DNA from: Bacteroidia bacterium
Lineage (GTDB): Bacteria; Bacteroidota; Bacteroidia; Bacteroidales; Paludibacteraceae
Assembly (NCBI GenBank): GCA_009929375.1
Contig: SAAO01000019.1
Span: forward strand, 1 to 64,000
Length of the DNA stretch: 64,000 nucleotides
Reading direction: 5' to 3'
The translations under genes and the position numbers were made by a program. Shown in pieces: positions 53,895 to 63,980 of the stretch (position 1 is the first letter of the stretch; every line of letters begins with the position of its first letter). The notes beneath the pieces are model-generated. The model saw only the letters and a program-made list of their open reading frames with translations. It was not told the origin of the DNA and did not search any database.

Positions 53895-55850
53895 TCAGAG
53901 TTTGATTACATACACATTGAATGAACGGGGGGCAATTTCCACTTCGAAGCCATTATCCTTTTGCAACATTGAGCTGACAACAGGAACAATAGCATCGGGT
54001 TTTTCGAGTGTGTTTTCGATATCTGCATCGGCTGATGTAAGTATGGTGTGTGTAACCTTACGTTCAGCTTTTTTCAGTCCGGTAAATGTGTAATTCAGAG
54101 TGCGTTTTTCATTCGAAACATTTGCAATTTTCAGAATGATTTCGTTTTTCTTTTTGTCCAGTGCCGAACTTGCATAAATGCCGTCCTGACCAGTCAAAGC
54201 TGCTTTATTTTCAGTGGTTTTCAGAACATGTGTACCTGCATTGTGACCGTACAGTTGCTGTACATAATAATTGATTGACTTTACACTCTTCAGATTGTTG
54301 AACCAGATAAGATCGGGACGCCATTGCCAGCCATCGACATGTGCAAAAAGCGGGGCGTAAGTACACATGTGCACTACGTCGGCATTGCGTTCGAAACCGG
54401 TCATAAAGGCTGCTTCGCTGAGAGCTGATTCAAAATTATTCTTGCGGTTGCGCGGGTGACAGGCATATTCTCCTGCAAATACTTTTGGTCCTTTACGGTC
54501 GTAATTATCGTAGCGTGCTGCACCTTCGAGGAACCACTTTTCGGGACGATAGTAATGTTCGTCGACCAGATCCACTTTCAGACGTTTCATTTCGGGCCAC
54601 AGGTATTCGAAATCTTTTCCTTCGGATTGTGGACCTGAACTTCCAATAATTTTTATTTCAGGATGTTTAGCTCTGATGGCTTTTATAAACACTTCGAGAC
54701 GTTCGGGATATTCGGCTCCCCATTGCTCGTTGCCCACACCTATAAATTTCAGATTGAACGGAGCCGGATGGCCCATGTCGGCACGCACTTTTCCCCATTT
54801 GCTGGTGGCAGGGCCGTTGGCAAACTCGATCAGATCGAGGGCATCCTGCACATATTCGTGAAGATCGCCAACGGCTACATGTGCTTCGCAGCAACCATTC
54901 TGATACTGACAGGCAAGTCCCACATTTACAATAGGAAGTGGTTCTGATCCCATGTCTTCGGCCAACTGGAAGTATTCAAAAAATCCGAGTCCGTAAGTTT
55001 GAAAATAATCGGGATTGAAACGATTTGTAAAGGTGTAATGCCAGCGGTTTTCGTTGAGTTTGCGGTTTTCAACCTGTCCTACCGAATTTTTCCAGTCGTA
55101 ACGGGTTTCCAAATCGGTTCCTTCCACAATACAACCACCGGGGAAGCGGAAAACGCCCGGTTTCAGATCGTAAAGTGCCTGTGCGAGGTCTTTGCGCAGT
55201 CCGTTTTCGCGACCTTTCCATGTGTCGACAGGGAAAAGTGAAATATGTTCGAGATCGACAGCGCCTTTTGAAGTAAAGAAAATGCGGAGTTTTCCTTTTA
55301 TCTCGGTTTTGCGGGCTTTGAACACAACCTGATATTTCTTCCATTCTTTAGAGTTTATGGTGATGTTTTCGGCTCCAAAAGGATGATTGTCGCGGTCAAC
55401 AAATTCCGCTCTGAAGCTTTCTGTGGCATTGTCCGACGCTACACGCGCCCACACCGAGAAACGGTATTCGGCATCTCTTTCGACCGAAATACCGAAAAAA
55501 CCTTCGTTTTCGAGACCGGTATGTTTATGATCATGACCCGGATAAGTCAGACGAACGTAGTTGGGGTTATTCTGAAACGGACCGTCGTTTCTGACAGTCA
55601 CTTTTCCGAAAATATTCCAGCCCATTAGGTTTTGTGGAAAGTCGAAAGAGCGGTTTTTGATTTTTTCAGCGTACAAACCACCATCGGCTCCGTAGTTAAT
55701 ATCTTCGAAGAAAATACCGTACATGGTGTTTTGGATGGGAGCACCCGGCTTTTTGAAATCGACTACTACATTTTTACTTTGCGCATTGACTGATACGGTG
55801 TGTGCCAGCATGCTGAAAATTGCGATAGCTAAAATTTTTGTTGTTCTCAT
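53895..55850 (-). CDS. Secreted alpha-L-arabinofuranosidase (GH51)
   Basis: The 651-residue protein has a signal peptide (to SVNAQ). An N-terminal GH51 region (GIFFEDINYGADGGLYAEKIKN) and a carbohydrate-binding-like jelly roll lead to the barrel. The acid/base Glu is in GVGNEQWG (about residue 374) and the nucleophile Glu probably in DEHYYRP (about 431). A C-terminal beta domain ends the protein. GH51 enzymes release L-arabinose from arabinan and arabinoxylan. It is divergent from an endo-arabinanase-like GH43, so the pair probably degrades arabinan side chains of pectin. Confidence 0.93.
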   Translation of the reverse strand: MRTTKILAIAIFSMLAHTVSVNAQSKNVVVDFKKPGAPIQNTMYGIFFEDINYGADGGLYAEKIKNRSFDFPQNLMGWNIFGKVTVRNDGPFQNNPNYVRLTYPGHDHKHTGLENEGFFGISVERDAEYRFSVWARVASDNATESFRAEFVDRDNHPFGAENITINSKEWKKYQVVFKARKTEIKGKLRIFFTSKGAVDLEHISLFPVDTWKGRENGLRKDLAQALYDLKPGVFRFPGGCIVEGTDLETRYDWKNSVGQVENRKLNENRWHYTFTNRFNPDYFQTYGLGFFEYFQLAEDMGSEPLPIVNVGLACQYQNGCCEAHVAVGDLHEYVQDALDLIEFANGPATSKWGKVRADMGHPAPFNLKFIGVGNEQWGAEYPERLEVFIKAIRAKHPEIKIIGSSGPQSEGKDFEYLWPEMKRLKVDLVDEHYYRPEKWFLEGAARYDNYDRKGPKVFAGEYACHPRNRKNNFESALSEAAFMTGFERNADVVHMCTYAPLFAHVDGWQWRPDLIWFNNLKSVKSINYYVQQLYGHNAGTHVLKTTENKAALTGQDGIYASSALDKKKNEIILKIANVSNEKRTLNYTFTGLKKAERKVTHTILTSADADIENTLEKPDAIVPVVSSMLQKDNGFEVEIAPRSFNVYVIKL

Positions 55851-56163
55851 GTGTGTAAATTAGAGTTTATTCATGGTTGACAAAGAAACAGTTTTTTAAG
55901 TACCTTTCGGTGGATAATTATTGCTTTTTAGTGGAAGTTTCCGGCTGAATGCCTGGTTTTCGTTATCCCTGACGGACTTATTATTCGGGTTGATATCAGT
56001 ATTTTTAGTTGTATTACACAACGGAAGAGTGTAGAACATATTTTTAGCAGAATAAAAAATTTATTGATTAAATTTGAATACGGTTTTAACCCGTACAGAA
56101 TAATTTTTGTAAAAATAATGGTAATTTGGTTGTTTTATCCTGTAAGAATGAATTTTTGTCCAC

Positions 56164-56192
56164 TTTGTAATTGTTTTACATTTATATCTTTG
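56164..56192 (+). promoter_or_regulatory. Promoter of the GH43 gene
   Basis: TTTG (56164-56167), 17 bp and TATCTTTG (56185-56192), giving a leader of about 80 nt. The rest of the 430-bp divergent region (55851-56280) is AT-rich with no further feature I can support, although it must also hold the GH51 promoter. Confidence 0.6.
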
Positions 56193-56280
56193 CAAAAGAA
56201 TAATCAGCTTGTTATTCTGTAGAATTGCTATATCCTGTTTTTGTGTATTAAAACAGGAATAACCTTAAATTCAGTAAGTC

Positions 56281-58014
56281 ATGAAGCGTGTTTTATTTTT
56301 GTTAATCATTGCAATTACAGGTTTATCTTCTGCTGCCGAAGAAAAACTTTATATTTATCGCACGCTTGGTTCGGTACAGTCATATCATAAATCGCTTATT
56401 GATAGTATTAACTTTTCGGAGGATAAGCTGCAGCTTAAAGTGCATCGTACCGACAATTCTGTTGTGAGTGTGCTTTTGTCGGGTATCGACAGCATTAAAA
56501 TTTTTGAAATTCCACAGATAACTTACACTGCTCCCTCTTATGCCGACGACTATGCACTGGCCGGTATTTCGTCGTGGGCATGGCGTTCGAAATGGCATCT
56601 GGCTAACGTACACGATCCAACGGTGGCTAAATTCGGATCGTATTTTTATATGTATCAGACTGATGCTTCGTACGGAAATGTCACAAACGGTTACGGTCAT
56701 TACCTGGGGCGTTACTCACGCGATCTGGTAAACTGGACAATTCTGGGCTTTCCTATGAAACAAACGCCTCCCGCATGGATTAAGGATTCGCTGAATGCCA
56801 TCAGGGCGCGTATGTCGCTAGCGCCTATCGATAATCCTGTATATGGTTTCTGGGCTCCTGTGGTGCGTAATGTGGATGGAAAATTTCGGTTGTATTATTC
56901 GGTAATTGTGGACAATTACATAAAAACAGGATTGCCGAATACAACTGCGAATTTCGATAATTCGTGGACTGAACGTGCTTTTATCGGACTTATGGAGTCC
57001 ACAAATCCTGCTTCAAATGTCTGGGTCGATAAGGGTTATGTGATTAGTTCGGTGAGCGACAGAACATCGTATGCACGTGCAAGCACCAGCGATTGGAGCG
57101 GATATTTTAAATGGAATGCCATTGACCCGACTTATATTGTGACTCCCGAAGGCGAACACTGGTTAATTTACGGTTCGTGGCACAGTGGTATTCCGGCCGT
57201 AAAGCTCAATCCGGAAACCGGAAAACCTTACCAGCTCAATACACTTGCCGACTACGGAGCAAGAGTGGCCCGCCGTGCAAACAACGATAACAATCGCTGG
57301 CAGGCTCAGGAAGGTCCGGAAATTATTTATAATCCTGAAACGGGTTATTACTATCTTTTTCTGGCTTACGATGAATTGTCGGTGTATTACAATACCCGTG
57401 TATGTCGTTCGCGTAATATTCTGGGGCCATACTTGGGCTATAACGGAGCTAATATTACGCTTGGAGCCGATTGCTGGCCTATTCTGACGCATCCTTATAA
57501 GTTTAATAATCATTCCGGTTGGGTGGGATTTTCGCATTGTGCGGTTTTTCAGAATCCCGACAATGGTCAGTGGTTTTATGCTTCGCAGGGACGCTTGCCG
57601 GCAAATACAGGTGGAAATGCTTACAGCAATGCCATTATGATGGGACATGTGCGTAAAATTTCGTGGACAGACGATGGCTGGCCAATGGTTTCTCCCGAGC
57701 GTTATGGCAATGTACCTCAGGATTTTATTACCGACAGCGATCTGGTAGGTACTTACGAACATATTGTTCTGAATTATGTGCCGGGAGTGCAGCAAACATC
57801 AACTACACTCACTTTGCTTGAGAATTATAGCTGCCTGGGGGCTTATTTTGGAAAATGGTCGTATAATGCATTTACAAAAACGCTGACGATTGGCACCCAG
57901 AAATTTAAAGTGGAGCGGGAACTCGACTGGGAAGCAAATCCGCGTGTGCCTACTATTGTGTACACAGGCTTAAACAGTTCGGGTCGTGCACTTTGGGGTA
58001 AAAGAGTAAACTGA
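56281..58014 (+). CDS. Secreted GH43 endo-arabinanase-like enzyme
   Basis: The 577-residue protein has a signal peptide (to SSAAEE) and then a short N-terminal domain (about 20-80, LYIYRTLGSVQSYHKSLIDS, then LSGIDSIKIF) of a kind often seen on Bacteroidota secreted proteins. The five-bladed propeller has the catalytic Asp in VHDPTV (about 110), the pKa-modulating Asp in IDPTYI (about 281) and the acid Glu in QEGPEII (about 343). A C-terminal beta domain follows (about 480-577). The pattern fits arabinan-active GH43 subfamilies (endo-1,5-arabinanase). Divergent from GH51; its own promoter and terminator are visible. Confidence 0.9.
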   Translation: MKRVLFLLIIAITGLSSAAEEKLYIYRTLGSVQSYHKSLIDSINFSEDKLQLKVHRTDNSVVSVLLSGIDSIKIFEIPQITYTAPSYADDYALAGISSWAWRSKWHLANVHDPTVAKFGSYFYMYQTDASYGNVTNGYGHYLGRYSRDLVNWTILGFPMKQTPPAWIKDSLNAIRARMSLAPIDNPVYGFWAPVVRNVDGKFRLYYSVIVDNYIKTGLPNTTANFDNSWTERAFIGLMESTNPASNVWVDKGYVISSVSDRTSYARASTSDWSGYFKWNAIDPTYIVTPEGEHWLIYGSWHSGIPAVKLNPETGKPYQLNTLADYGARVARRANNDNNRWQAQEGPEIIYNPETGYYYLFLAYDELSVYYNTRVCRSRNILGPYLGYNGANITLGADCWPILTHPYKFNNHSGWVGFSHCAVFQNPDNGQWFYASQGRLPANTGGNAYSNAIMMGHVRKISWTDDGWPMVSPERYGNVPQDFITDSDLVGTYEHIVLNYVPGVQQTSTTLTLLENYSCLGAYFGKWSYNAFTKTLTIGTQKFKVERELDWEANPRVPTIVYTGLNSSGRALWGKRVN

Positions 58015-58049
58015 TAAATTCGTTCAAAATCATTCTGTAAATATCACAG

Positions 58050-58085
58050 GACATGTAATTTCAAAAATTGCATGTCTTTTTTTTT
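58050..58085 (+). terminator. Terminator after GH43
   Basis: GACATG-T-AATTT pairs with AAATT-G-CATGTC around a 3-nt loop, followed by ten T. Confidence 0.9.
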
Positions 58086-58164
58086 GCCCGATGGCAAGCA
58101 GAAATCACGAAATTTTGTTACTTTTAGCATGAAATCAGTAAATTCTTAAAACTATTTGATATTT

Positions 58165-58626
58165 ATGGCCGTTTCAACAGAAAACATACTGAACCTTGTT
58201 GACATTCGGATAATAGCTTATGGTTCCGACGATTATGCTGCTGAGTTGCAACTTCGTGACAGAGTGTTGCGAAAACCGCTGGGAATGAGTTTGTTCGACG
58301 AAGATCTCACACGCGATAAAGCCGATATCCATATTGCTGCTTTTTACGATAATGTGTTGGTTGGTTGTTTGCTTTTGCTGCCGGTGGCTGAAAATGTATT
58401 GAAAATGAGACAAGTGGCTGTGGACGAAGCATTCCGGTCGAATGGATTGGGCGGTTTGATGGTGGATTTTGCTGAAGAATATGCTCAAAAACAGGGTTAT
58501 AAAAAAATAGAACTGAATGCACGCGAGACAGCTTTAGCATTTTATGAAAGGCATAATTACAGCGTCACAGGCGAACAATTTTTCGAAGTTGGTATTCCGC
58601 ACCGAAAAATGCTAAAGGTTTTTTGA
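58165..58626 (+). CDS. GNAT family N-acetyltransferase
   Basis: The ATG at 58165 (MAVSTENILNLVDIRI) is preferred over the TTG at 58156. The 153-residue protein has the GNAT fold: MRQVAVDEAFRSNGLGGLMVDFAE, whose R-S-N-G-L-G-G variant of the Q/RxxGxG/A acetyl-CoA loop is conserved, then IELNARETALAFYERHNYSVTGE and EVGIPHRKM. The pattern resembles ElaA/YjcF-type acetyltransferases. Substrate is unknown. It stands alone between two terminator-bearing units. Confidence 0.88.
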   Translation: MAVSTENILNLVDIRIIAYGSDDYAAELQLRDRVLRKPLGMSLFDEDLTRDKADIHIAAFYDNVLVGCLLLLPVAENVLKMRQVAVDEAFRSNGLGGLMVDFAEEYAQKQGYKKIELNARETALAFYERHNYSVTGEQFFEVGIPHRKMLKVF

Positions 58627-58658
58627 ATCGTTTTTTGAAAAAACTTTTTTATAATCAG

Positions 58659-58687
58659 TTTGATTTTATCTAAAAACACTAACTTTG
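58659..58687 (+). promoter_or_regulatory. Promoter of the putative small RNA
   Basis: TTTG (58659-58662), 17 bp and TAACTTTG (58680-58687), located after the GNAT stop and about 235 bp before the antiporter start. Confidence 0.55.
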
Positions 58688-58692
58688 CAGTG

Positions 58693-58797
58693 TTAACTGT
58701 TGAATGTTAGGGAATAATTCATTGCTGCTAATCTGTTTAAAATTAAGCAATAATTCCCGGTCTTGGCAGGTCATCTCTCAGAAGACCTGTTTTTTTT
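58693..58797 (+). ncRNA. Putative small RNA or attenuating leader upstream of the antiporter
   Basis: The approximately 105-nt segment between a promoter and a terminator has no ORF. A two-part stem is possible (GGGAA/TTCCC with TTGCT/AGCAA inside, 58710-58758), and the 3' end is an intrinsic terminator (CAGGTC/GACCTG, then eight T, 58767-58797). It could be a free sRNA or a leader that terminates unless a signal lets transcription continue into the antiporter gene. I do not recognise a named riboswitch or RNA family. Confidence 0.5.
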
Positions 58798-58922
58798 AAT
58801 GAAATTTCGTTTTTTGATGTATGAACCGAACATGATGAAGTTTAAATGATACAGCCTTATTGTTGCATGTTTAAATTTGTTTTTGTGAGTTTCATTCGAC
58901 AAAAAGAATTAATTGTAAATAC

Positions 58923-61268
58923 ATGAAGAAACACTTGAAAACATGGACCTTTTATGGCGTAATGATGTTGCTTTTCGTTGTGCTTACCTATGTATTGTTT
59001 AGCAATGCATCGCATTTGGAAACAACAGCAGTTTCGACAAATCACAGTGATGCTTCGCTGAGTTCACTTGAGAATTTTCGTGTTGCAATGCTGCACAATA
59101 TAATGGAGCCGGCAGCTATGCTGTTGTTGCAGATCATATCTATTTTGCTGGTTTCAAGGGTTTTTGGTTATTTGTTTGTAAAAATCGGACAACCTACCGT
59201 AATTGGTGAAATTCTGGCCGGTATCATTCTTGGGCCTTCGTTGCTTGGTTATTTTTTTCCCGAAGCATATCACTTTCTGTTTACTCCCGATTCTCTTTCC
59301 AATATTTATATTCTCAGCGAGATTGGTCTGGTGCTTTTTATGTTTGTAATTGGCATGGAGCTCGATCTAAGTGCCCTGAAAAATAAAATGGGGGCTACTT
59401 TCGTAATAAGTCAGGCCAGTATTGTGATTCCTTACTTTATGGGCATGTGGCTGGCTTATTATTTATACGAGGAATTTGCTGCTGCTCAGACTGATTTTAT
59501 GTCGTTTGCACTTTTCATAGGTATTTCGATGAGCATCACGGCATTTCCTGTGCTTGCGCGTATTGTGCAGGAGCGGGGCCTCACTAAATCGCATCTGGGC
59601 ACCATTTCAATCGCCAGTGCTGCTTTCAACGATGTGACTGCGTGGTGTGTGCTTGCTGCGGTGATTGCCATTTCAAAAACAGGAAGTCTCGATAGTTCTC
59701 TGTTTAATATCGTTCTGGCAGTGGCTTATATTCTGGTCATGATGTTTGTGGTAAAACCTTTCCTGAAACGTATCGGCGAGATTTATAAAAACAGTGAAGT
59801 GGTAAACAAAAGTGTGTTTGCATTTTTCCTGCTTGTGCTTATTACTTCTTCGTATATAACCCAACTGATTGGTATTCATGCGCTTTTTGGTGCTTTTCTG
59901 GCCGGGGTGATTATGCCTCCGCTGCCTTCGTTCCGGAAACTTATTGTGGATAAGGTAGAGGATGTGTCGCTCACACTTTTATTGCCTTTATTCTTCGTGT
60001 ACACCGGTTTAAGAACTGAGATTGGATTACTGAATACTCCTTATCTATGGTGGATTGCTCTTATCTTTATTGTGGTGGCTGTGGTTGGTAAATTTATCGG
60101 AAGTGCTTTCTCTGCAAAATTGCTGGGCGAAACCTGGAAAGATAGTTTGTCGATTGGTATTCTGATGAATACACGCGGACTGATGGAACTTATTGTATTG
60201 AATATCGGTTACGAAATGGGCATTCTGCCTCCACCGATATTTGTAATGCTGGTAATAATGGCGCTGGTTACCACTTTTATGACTACGCCAATTCTTTCGT
60301 TGATAAACTTTCTGTTTCCCGAAAAGCGTATTCGCGAAGAATACGAACGTCATCAGTCGCTGGGGATTTTCAAAGCGCTTATTGCCATGGGAAATCCCGA
60401 AAATGGTAAACCGTTGCTCAATGTGGCCAAAACAGTACTCGATGGTACGAAAAATAGTCTGGCTGTGAATGTGTTGCATCTTACGCCGGGCACCGATATC
60501 AATCCTTTTCATGGCGACCAGTATTCGCACGAAGGTTTTAAATTAGTAAAAGAGGAGGCTGCAAAACTGAACATCCCCATCGAAACCGAATATAAAATCA
60601 CCGATAATATTGAAGGTAGTATTGTACGAACTGTAAATTACAATAATTACGACTTTTTACTTGTGGGTGCCGGTGTGGCTTTGTCGGGGATCCCGTTTTT
60701 CAAGGAAACCACTTTTCTTTCGAAGATAAAATGGCTCAACAGAATTCTCAACAGGGTAAGCCGTACACAATCCATTTTTTATCCGGGTTCGCTCATTAAG
60801 GATAAAACACGCTATTTTATTGAAAACAGTCGTTGTAGTGTGGGTGTGTTTGTAAATCGTGGTTTTGCAGGCATTTCCACCACCATGATTTTGCTTCAGA
60901 ATGAGTCCGATGATTTTCTGCTGCGTTATGCCCGCAGACTTATACGCAACAATAAATCGGTGAGCATTTTTATTATGGATGTAAATCAGGTGCTTCAGAC
61001 AAGTGCAAAAGTGCGTGAGGCAACAGATGAATTACGGAAAATGTTCCCGAATTCTGTGAAGATTATCAAGAGTTCGAAAAACAATGCTTCGGTAATCTCA
61101 AAATTCAGTTTCCTGTTGCTAAGCTATCAGGCATGGAATAACCTCTCGGAGAATGATGCGGCAATGTTGCGAAGTATTCCTTCTACCCTGATTATAAACA
61201 AGAAAACAAGCAGATTCCATATCCGGAATGCTGAAAAAACTCAGATAGTCGAAACTGATCACGAATAA
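58923..61268 (+). CDS. CPA2 cation/proton antiporter with universal-stress-like C-terminal domain
   Basis: The 781-residue inner-membrane protein has one N-terminal membrane segment, then the CPA2 core (about 65-470; about 12 segments) with GEILAGIILGPSLLGYFFPE, GMELDLSALK, FPVLARIVQERGL (the half-helix motif), NDVTAWC and the conserved MNTRGLMELIVLNIG. The cytosolic C-terminal region (about 470-781) is USP-like, with IEGSIVRTVNYNNYDFLLVGAG. It resembles KefB/NapA-like antiporters that exchange K+ or Na+ for protons. It is preceded by a putative RNA leader and followed by a bidirectional terminator. Confidence 0.88.
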   Translation: MKKHLKTWTFYGVMMLLFVVLTYVLFSNASHLETTAVSTNHSDASLSSLENFRVAMLHNIMEPAAMLLLQIISILLVSRVFGYLFVKIGQPTVIGEILAGIILGPSLLGYFFPEAYHFLFTPDSLSNIYILSEIGLVLFMFVIGMELDLSALKNKMGATFVISQASIVIPYFMGMWLAYYLYEEFAAAQTDFMSFALFIGISMSITAFPVLARIVQERGLTKSHLGTISIASAAFNDVTAWCVLAAVIAISKTGSLDSSLFNIVLAVAYILVMMFVVKPFLKRIGEIYKNSEVVNKSVFAFFLLVLITSSYITQLIGIHALFGAFLAGVIMPPLPSFRKLIVDKVEDVSLTLLLPLFFVYTGLRTEIGLLNTPYLWWIALIFIVVAVVGKFIGSAFSAKLLGETWKDSLSIGILMNTRGLMELIVLNIGYEMGILPPPIFVMLVIMALVTTFMTTPILSLINFLFPEKRIREEYERHQSLGIFKALIAMGNPENGKPLLNVAKTVLDGTKNSLAVNVLHLTPGTDINPFHGDQYSHEGFKLVKEEAAKLNIPIETEYKITDNIEGSIVRTVNYNNYDFLLVGAGVALSGIPFFKETTFLSKIKWLNRILNRVSRTQSIFYPGSLIKDKTRYFIENSRCSVGVFVNRGFAGISTTMILLQNESDDFLLRYARRLIRNNKSVSIFIMDVNQVLQTSAKVREATDELRKMFPNSVKIIKSSKNNASVISKFSFLLLSYQAWNNLSENDAAMLRSIPSTLIINKKTSRFHIRNAEKTQIVETDHE

Positions 61269-61306
61269 TGGATTCAGTTTTCTTTTTAGCTTAAATTTTT
61301 AAAAAT

Positions 61307-61344
61307 AAAAAAGTGAATCTGCTAATGGGCGGATTCACTTTTTT
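61307..61344. terminator. Bidirectional terminator between the antiporter and outer-membrane protein genes
   Basis: AAAAAAGTGAATC pairs perfectly with GATTCACTTTTTT around 12 nt, with A and T tracts usable for both convergent genes. Confidence 0.92.
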
Positions 61345-61360
61345 ATTGTTTATCAGAGTT

Positions 61361-61999
61361 TTAGAATAAATATGTCAGGTTTACCGAGAATACGCGGTTG
61401 ATACCTTCAGGCTCCGTCGTGCCACTGTTTGTGCTCTCAATCTTTTTCAAGCCCTGGCTCCAGGTAGTTCCAAGCTGAATTTTCCGGAAAAACTCAACCC
61501 CCACACCAAGGTTATAACCAAAATCCAAACGATTCATAAAGTTTTGGAAACCAATTTCTTCGGTTGAGTTTTGCGTCTCATCTACTTTTTTTCCGTTCAG
61601 CGCATATCCTGTGTAAAGTCCACCATATCCGTATAATCCAAGAAATGCAAGCTTAAGGCGGTATCGCAGGTTAAAGGGAACTTCGAGGTAATTTATTTCC
61701 TTGTAGCCCTGCAAAACTGCGTTTGCAATGCTTAGACTATCATTGTAGGTATATCCTTTTTGCGAAAGTAAAATTCCCAGGTCTCCACCCAACCCTGATT
61801 TTTGTGGCATTGCCTGATACACCAACCCGATATGATATCCCGTGAGATTTTCGGTGCTGAAACCTGCCGAAATATCTTCATTGCTGAACGATTTTATTTC
61901 GTTGGCCAGATTTATTCCAGCTCTGATACCAAGCTGGGCAAAAAGAGTGGCACCTGTTGTGCAGGCTATCAGTATGATAATTAAGAAAAGTCGCTTCAT
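61361..61999 (-). CDS. Outer-membrane beta-barrel protein, PorT-like
   Basis: The 212-residue protein has a signal peptide ending in GATLFAQ. It opens with LGIRAGINLANE and continues with barrel strands (YHIGLVYQAMPQKSGLGGDLGIL, YLEVPFNLRYRLKLAFLGLYGYGGLYTGYAL, RLDFGYNLGVGVEFF), ending VNLTYLF with the terminal Phe. This is the PorT/outer-membrane beta-barrel (OMP_b-brl_2) group, common in Bacteroidota and usually of unknown specific function. It lies alone, with typA upstream on the same strand separated by a terminator. Confidence 0.85.
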   Translation of the reverse strand: MKRLFLIIILIACTTGATLFAQLGIRAGINLANEIKSFSNEDISAGFSTENLTGYHIGLVYQAMPQKSGLGGDLGILLSQKGYTYNDSLSIANAVLQGYKEINYLEVPFNLRYRLKLAFLGLYGYGGLYTGYALNGKKVDETQNSTEEIGFQNFMNRLDFGYNLGVGVEFFRKIQLGTTWSQGLKKIESTNSGTTEPEGINRVFSVNLTYLF

Positions 62000-62053
62000 T
62001 ATTAATAACGAATGGGTGTTTGTAATTTTCTGATTTTTTCAGTTTTTGCATTC

Positions 62054-62089
62054 AAAAAAACGGATACGGAATTTTAATTCCTGTATCCG
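62054..62089 (-). terminator. Terminator of typA
   Basis: On the minus strand CGGATACAGGAAT pairs with ATTCCGTATCCG (one bulge) and runs into a T tract (A7 on the plus strand at 62054-62060). Confidence 0.85.
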
Positions 62090-62146
62090 ATTGAATGACA
62101 GCGCAAAAATACAAAAAAGTACAAATAACGGTACGTTTGCGGATAA

Positions 62147-63946
62147 TTATTTTTTAGTCATGCGTTTTCTTTCGTTTTCGTCGAGATAAATCTTACGCAG
62201 ACGAATGTTTTGCGGTGTAATTTCCACATATTCATCTTCCTTGATATATTCGAGTGCTTCTTCAAGACTGAAAACAATAGGCGGAATAAGTCTGGCTTTG
62301 TCGTCGGCTCCCGAAGCACGCATGTTGGTTAGCTTTTTCGATTTGGTTACGTTTACCACCATGTCGCCTTCTTTTGCACTCTCGCCAACTACCTGACCTG
62401 CATATACTTCTTCCTGCGGGAAAATGAAGAATCGGCCACGGTCCTGAAGTTTGTCAATGGCATACGCATAGGCTGTACCGCCTTCCATAGCAATGATAGA
62501 ACCATTTGTGCGTTTTTCAATATCGCCTTTATAAGGTTGATACTCAAGGAAACGGTGCGACATAATGGCTTCACCTGCCGAAGCAGTCAGTACATTGTTT
62601 CGCAGTCCGATAATTCCACGTGAAGGAATCTGAAATTCGAGTTGTACGCGGTCGTTAACCACTTCCATGCTCAACATTTCTCCTTTACGCATGGCCACCA
62701 TTTCGATGATTTTTCCCGAGCAATCTTCAGGAAGATTAATGGTGAGCTGCTCAACAGGTTCACAACGTTTACCGTCAATTTCTTTGAAAATAACCTGTGG
62801 CTGACCCACCTGAAGTTCGTAACCTTCGCGGCGCATGGTTTCAATCAGTACCGACAAGTGCAACACACCACGTCCGTACACATTCCAGATATCCGAATCT
62901 ATGTCTTTTTCCACACGCAAAGCAAGGTTTTTGTCAAGCTCTTTGATCAAACGATCGTGAATGTGGCGCGAAGTCACAAATTTTCCTTCTTTACCGAAAA
63001 ATGGTGAGTTGTTGATAGTGAACACCATACTCATGGTTGGTTCGTCGATAGCAATCGGTTTCAACGGCTCAGGATTCAGCAGGTCGCAAATAGAGTCGCC
63101 AATTTCGAAACCTTCGATACCTACGAGTGCGCAAATATCGCCCGACGAAACTTCGGTGGCTTTTGTGCGTCCCAATCCGGTAAAAGTGTGAAGTTCTTTG
63201 ATTTTCGCTTTTTTGGCAGTACCATCTCTTTTTACCAGACTTACATCCATGCCTTCACGAAGTGTACCGCGATGTACGCGACCTACTGCAATACGACCTA
63301 CATAATTCGAATAGTCGAGTGAAGTAATCAGCATTTGAGGTGTTCCTTCAATCAGTTCAGGAGCAGGGATATGTTCGATAATGGCATCGAGCAGTGGCAA
63401 AATATTGGTAGTTTCGTTTTTCCAGTCTTCCGACATCCAGTTGTTCTTTGCCGAACCGTAAATGGTATGAAAATCAAGCTGCTCTTCTGTGGCGTCGAGG
63501 TTGAACATTAGGTCGAAAACCATTTCGTGTACTTCGTCGGGACGACAGTTTGGCTTATCAACTTTATTGATAACCACAATGGGTTTCAGACCAAGCTGAA
63601 GTGCTTTTTGTAATACAAAACGGGTTTGTGGCATTGGGCCTTCGAATGCATCCACCAACAGCAAAACGCCATCGGCCATGTTTAAAACGCGCTCTACTTC
63701 GCCGCCAAAGTCGGCGTGCCCCGGAGTGTCGATAATATTGATTTTATATCCGTTGTAATCTATGGATACGTTTTTGGCAAGAATGGTAATACCTCTTTCA
63801 CGTTCAAGGTCATTATTATCCATAATGAGTTCGCCCGCATTCTCGTTGTCGCGGAATAAATGGCCGGCCAGCAGCATTTTATCTACGAGGGTTGTTTTTC
63901 CGTGGTCAACGTGGGCAATAATAGCAATGTTTCTAATTTTCTGCAT
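62147..63946 (-). CDS. typA: Translational GTPase TypA/BipA
   Basis: The start [19 protein letters not shown] at 63946 is preferred over the track start nine bases upstream. The 599-residue ribosome-associated GTPase has G1 [10 protein letters not shown]3 DTPGHADF, G4 NKVDKPN, an EF-G-like domain II ([20 protein letters not shown]) and the C-terminal BipA domain with [14 protein letters not shown] and [21 protein letters not shown]. BipA assists 50S assembly and stress or low-temperature growth. Length is normal. A likely -7 box lies 27 bp upstream. Confidence 0.97.
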   Translation of the reverse strand: MQKIRNIAIIAHVDHGKTTLVDKMLLAGHLFRDNENAGELIMDNNDLERERGITILAKNVSIDYNGYKINIIDTPGHADFGGEVERVLNMADGVLLLVDAFEGPMPQTRFVLQKALQLGLKPIVVINKVDKPNCRPDEVHEMVFDLMFNLDATEEQLDFHTIYGSAKNNWMSEDWKNETTNILPLLDAIIEHIPAPELIEGTPQMLITSLDYSNYVGRIAVGRVHRGTLREGMDVSLVKRDGTAKKAKIKELHTFTGLGRTKATEVSSGDICALVGIEGFEIGDSICDLLNPEPLKPIAIDEPTMSMVFTINNSPFFGKEGKFVTSRHIHDRLIKELDKNLALRVEKDIDSDIWNVYGRGVLHLSVLIETMRREGYELQVGQPQVIFKEIDGKRCEPVEQLTINLPEDCSGKIIEMVAMRKGEMLSMEVVNDRVQLEFQIPSRGIIGLRNNVLTASAGEAIMSHRFLEYQPYKGDIEKRTNGSIIAMEGGTAYAYAIDKLQDRGRFFIFPQEEVYAGQVVGESAKEGDMVVNVTKSKKLTNMRASGADDKARLIPPIVFSLEEALEYIKEDEYVEITPQNIRLRKIYLDENERKRMTKK

Positions 63947-63972
63947 GTAACACAATCTTTTTTTTCAGGCTG

Positions 63973-63980
63973 CAAAAGTA
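63973..63980 (-). promoter_or_regulatory. Possible typA -7 box
   Basis: On the minus strand TACTTTTG (63973-63980) fits TAnnTTTG. The matching upstream box would lie at or beyond the window end. Confidence 0.4.
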
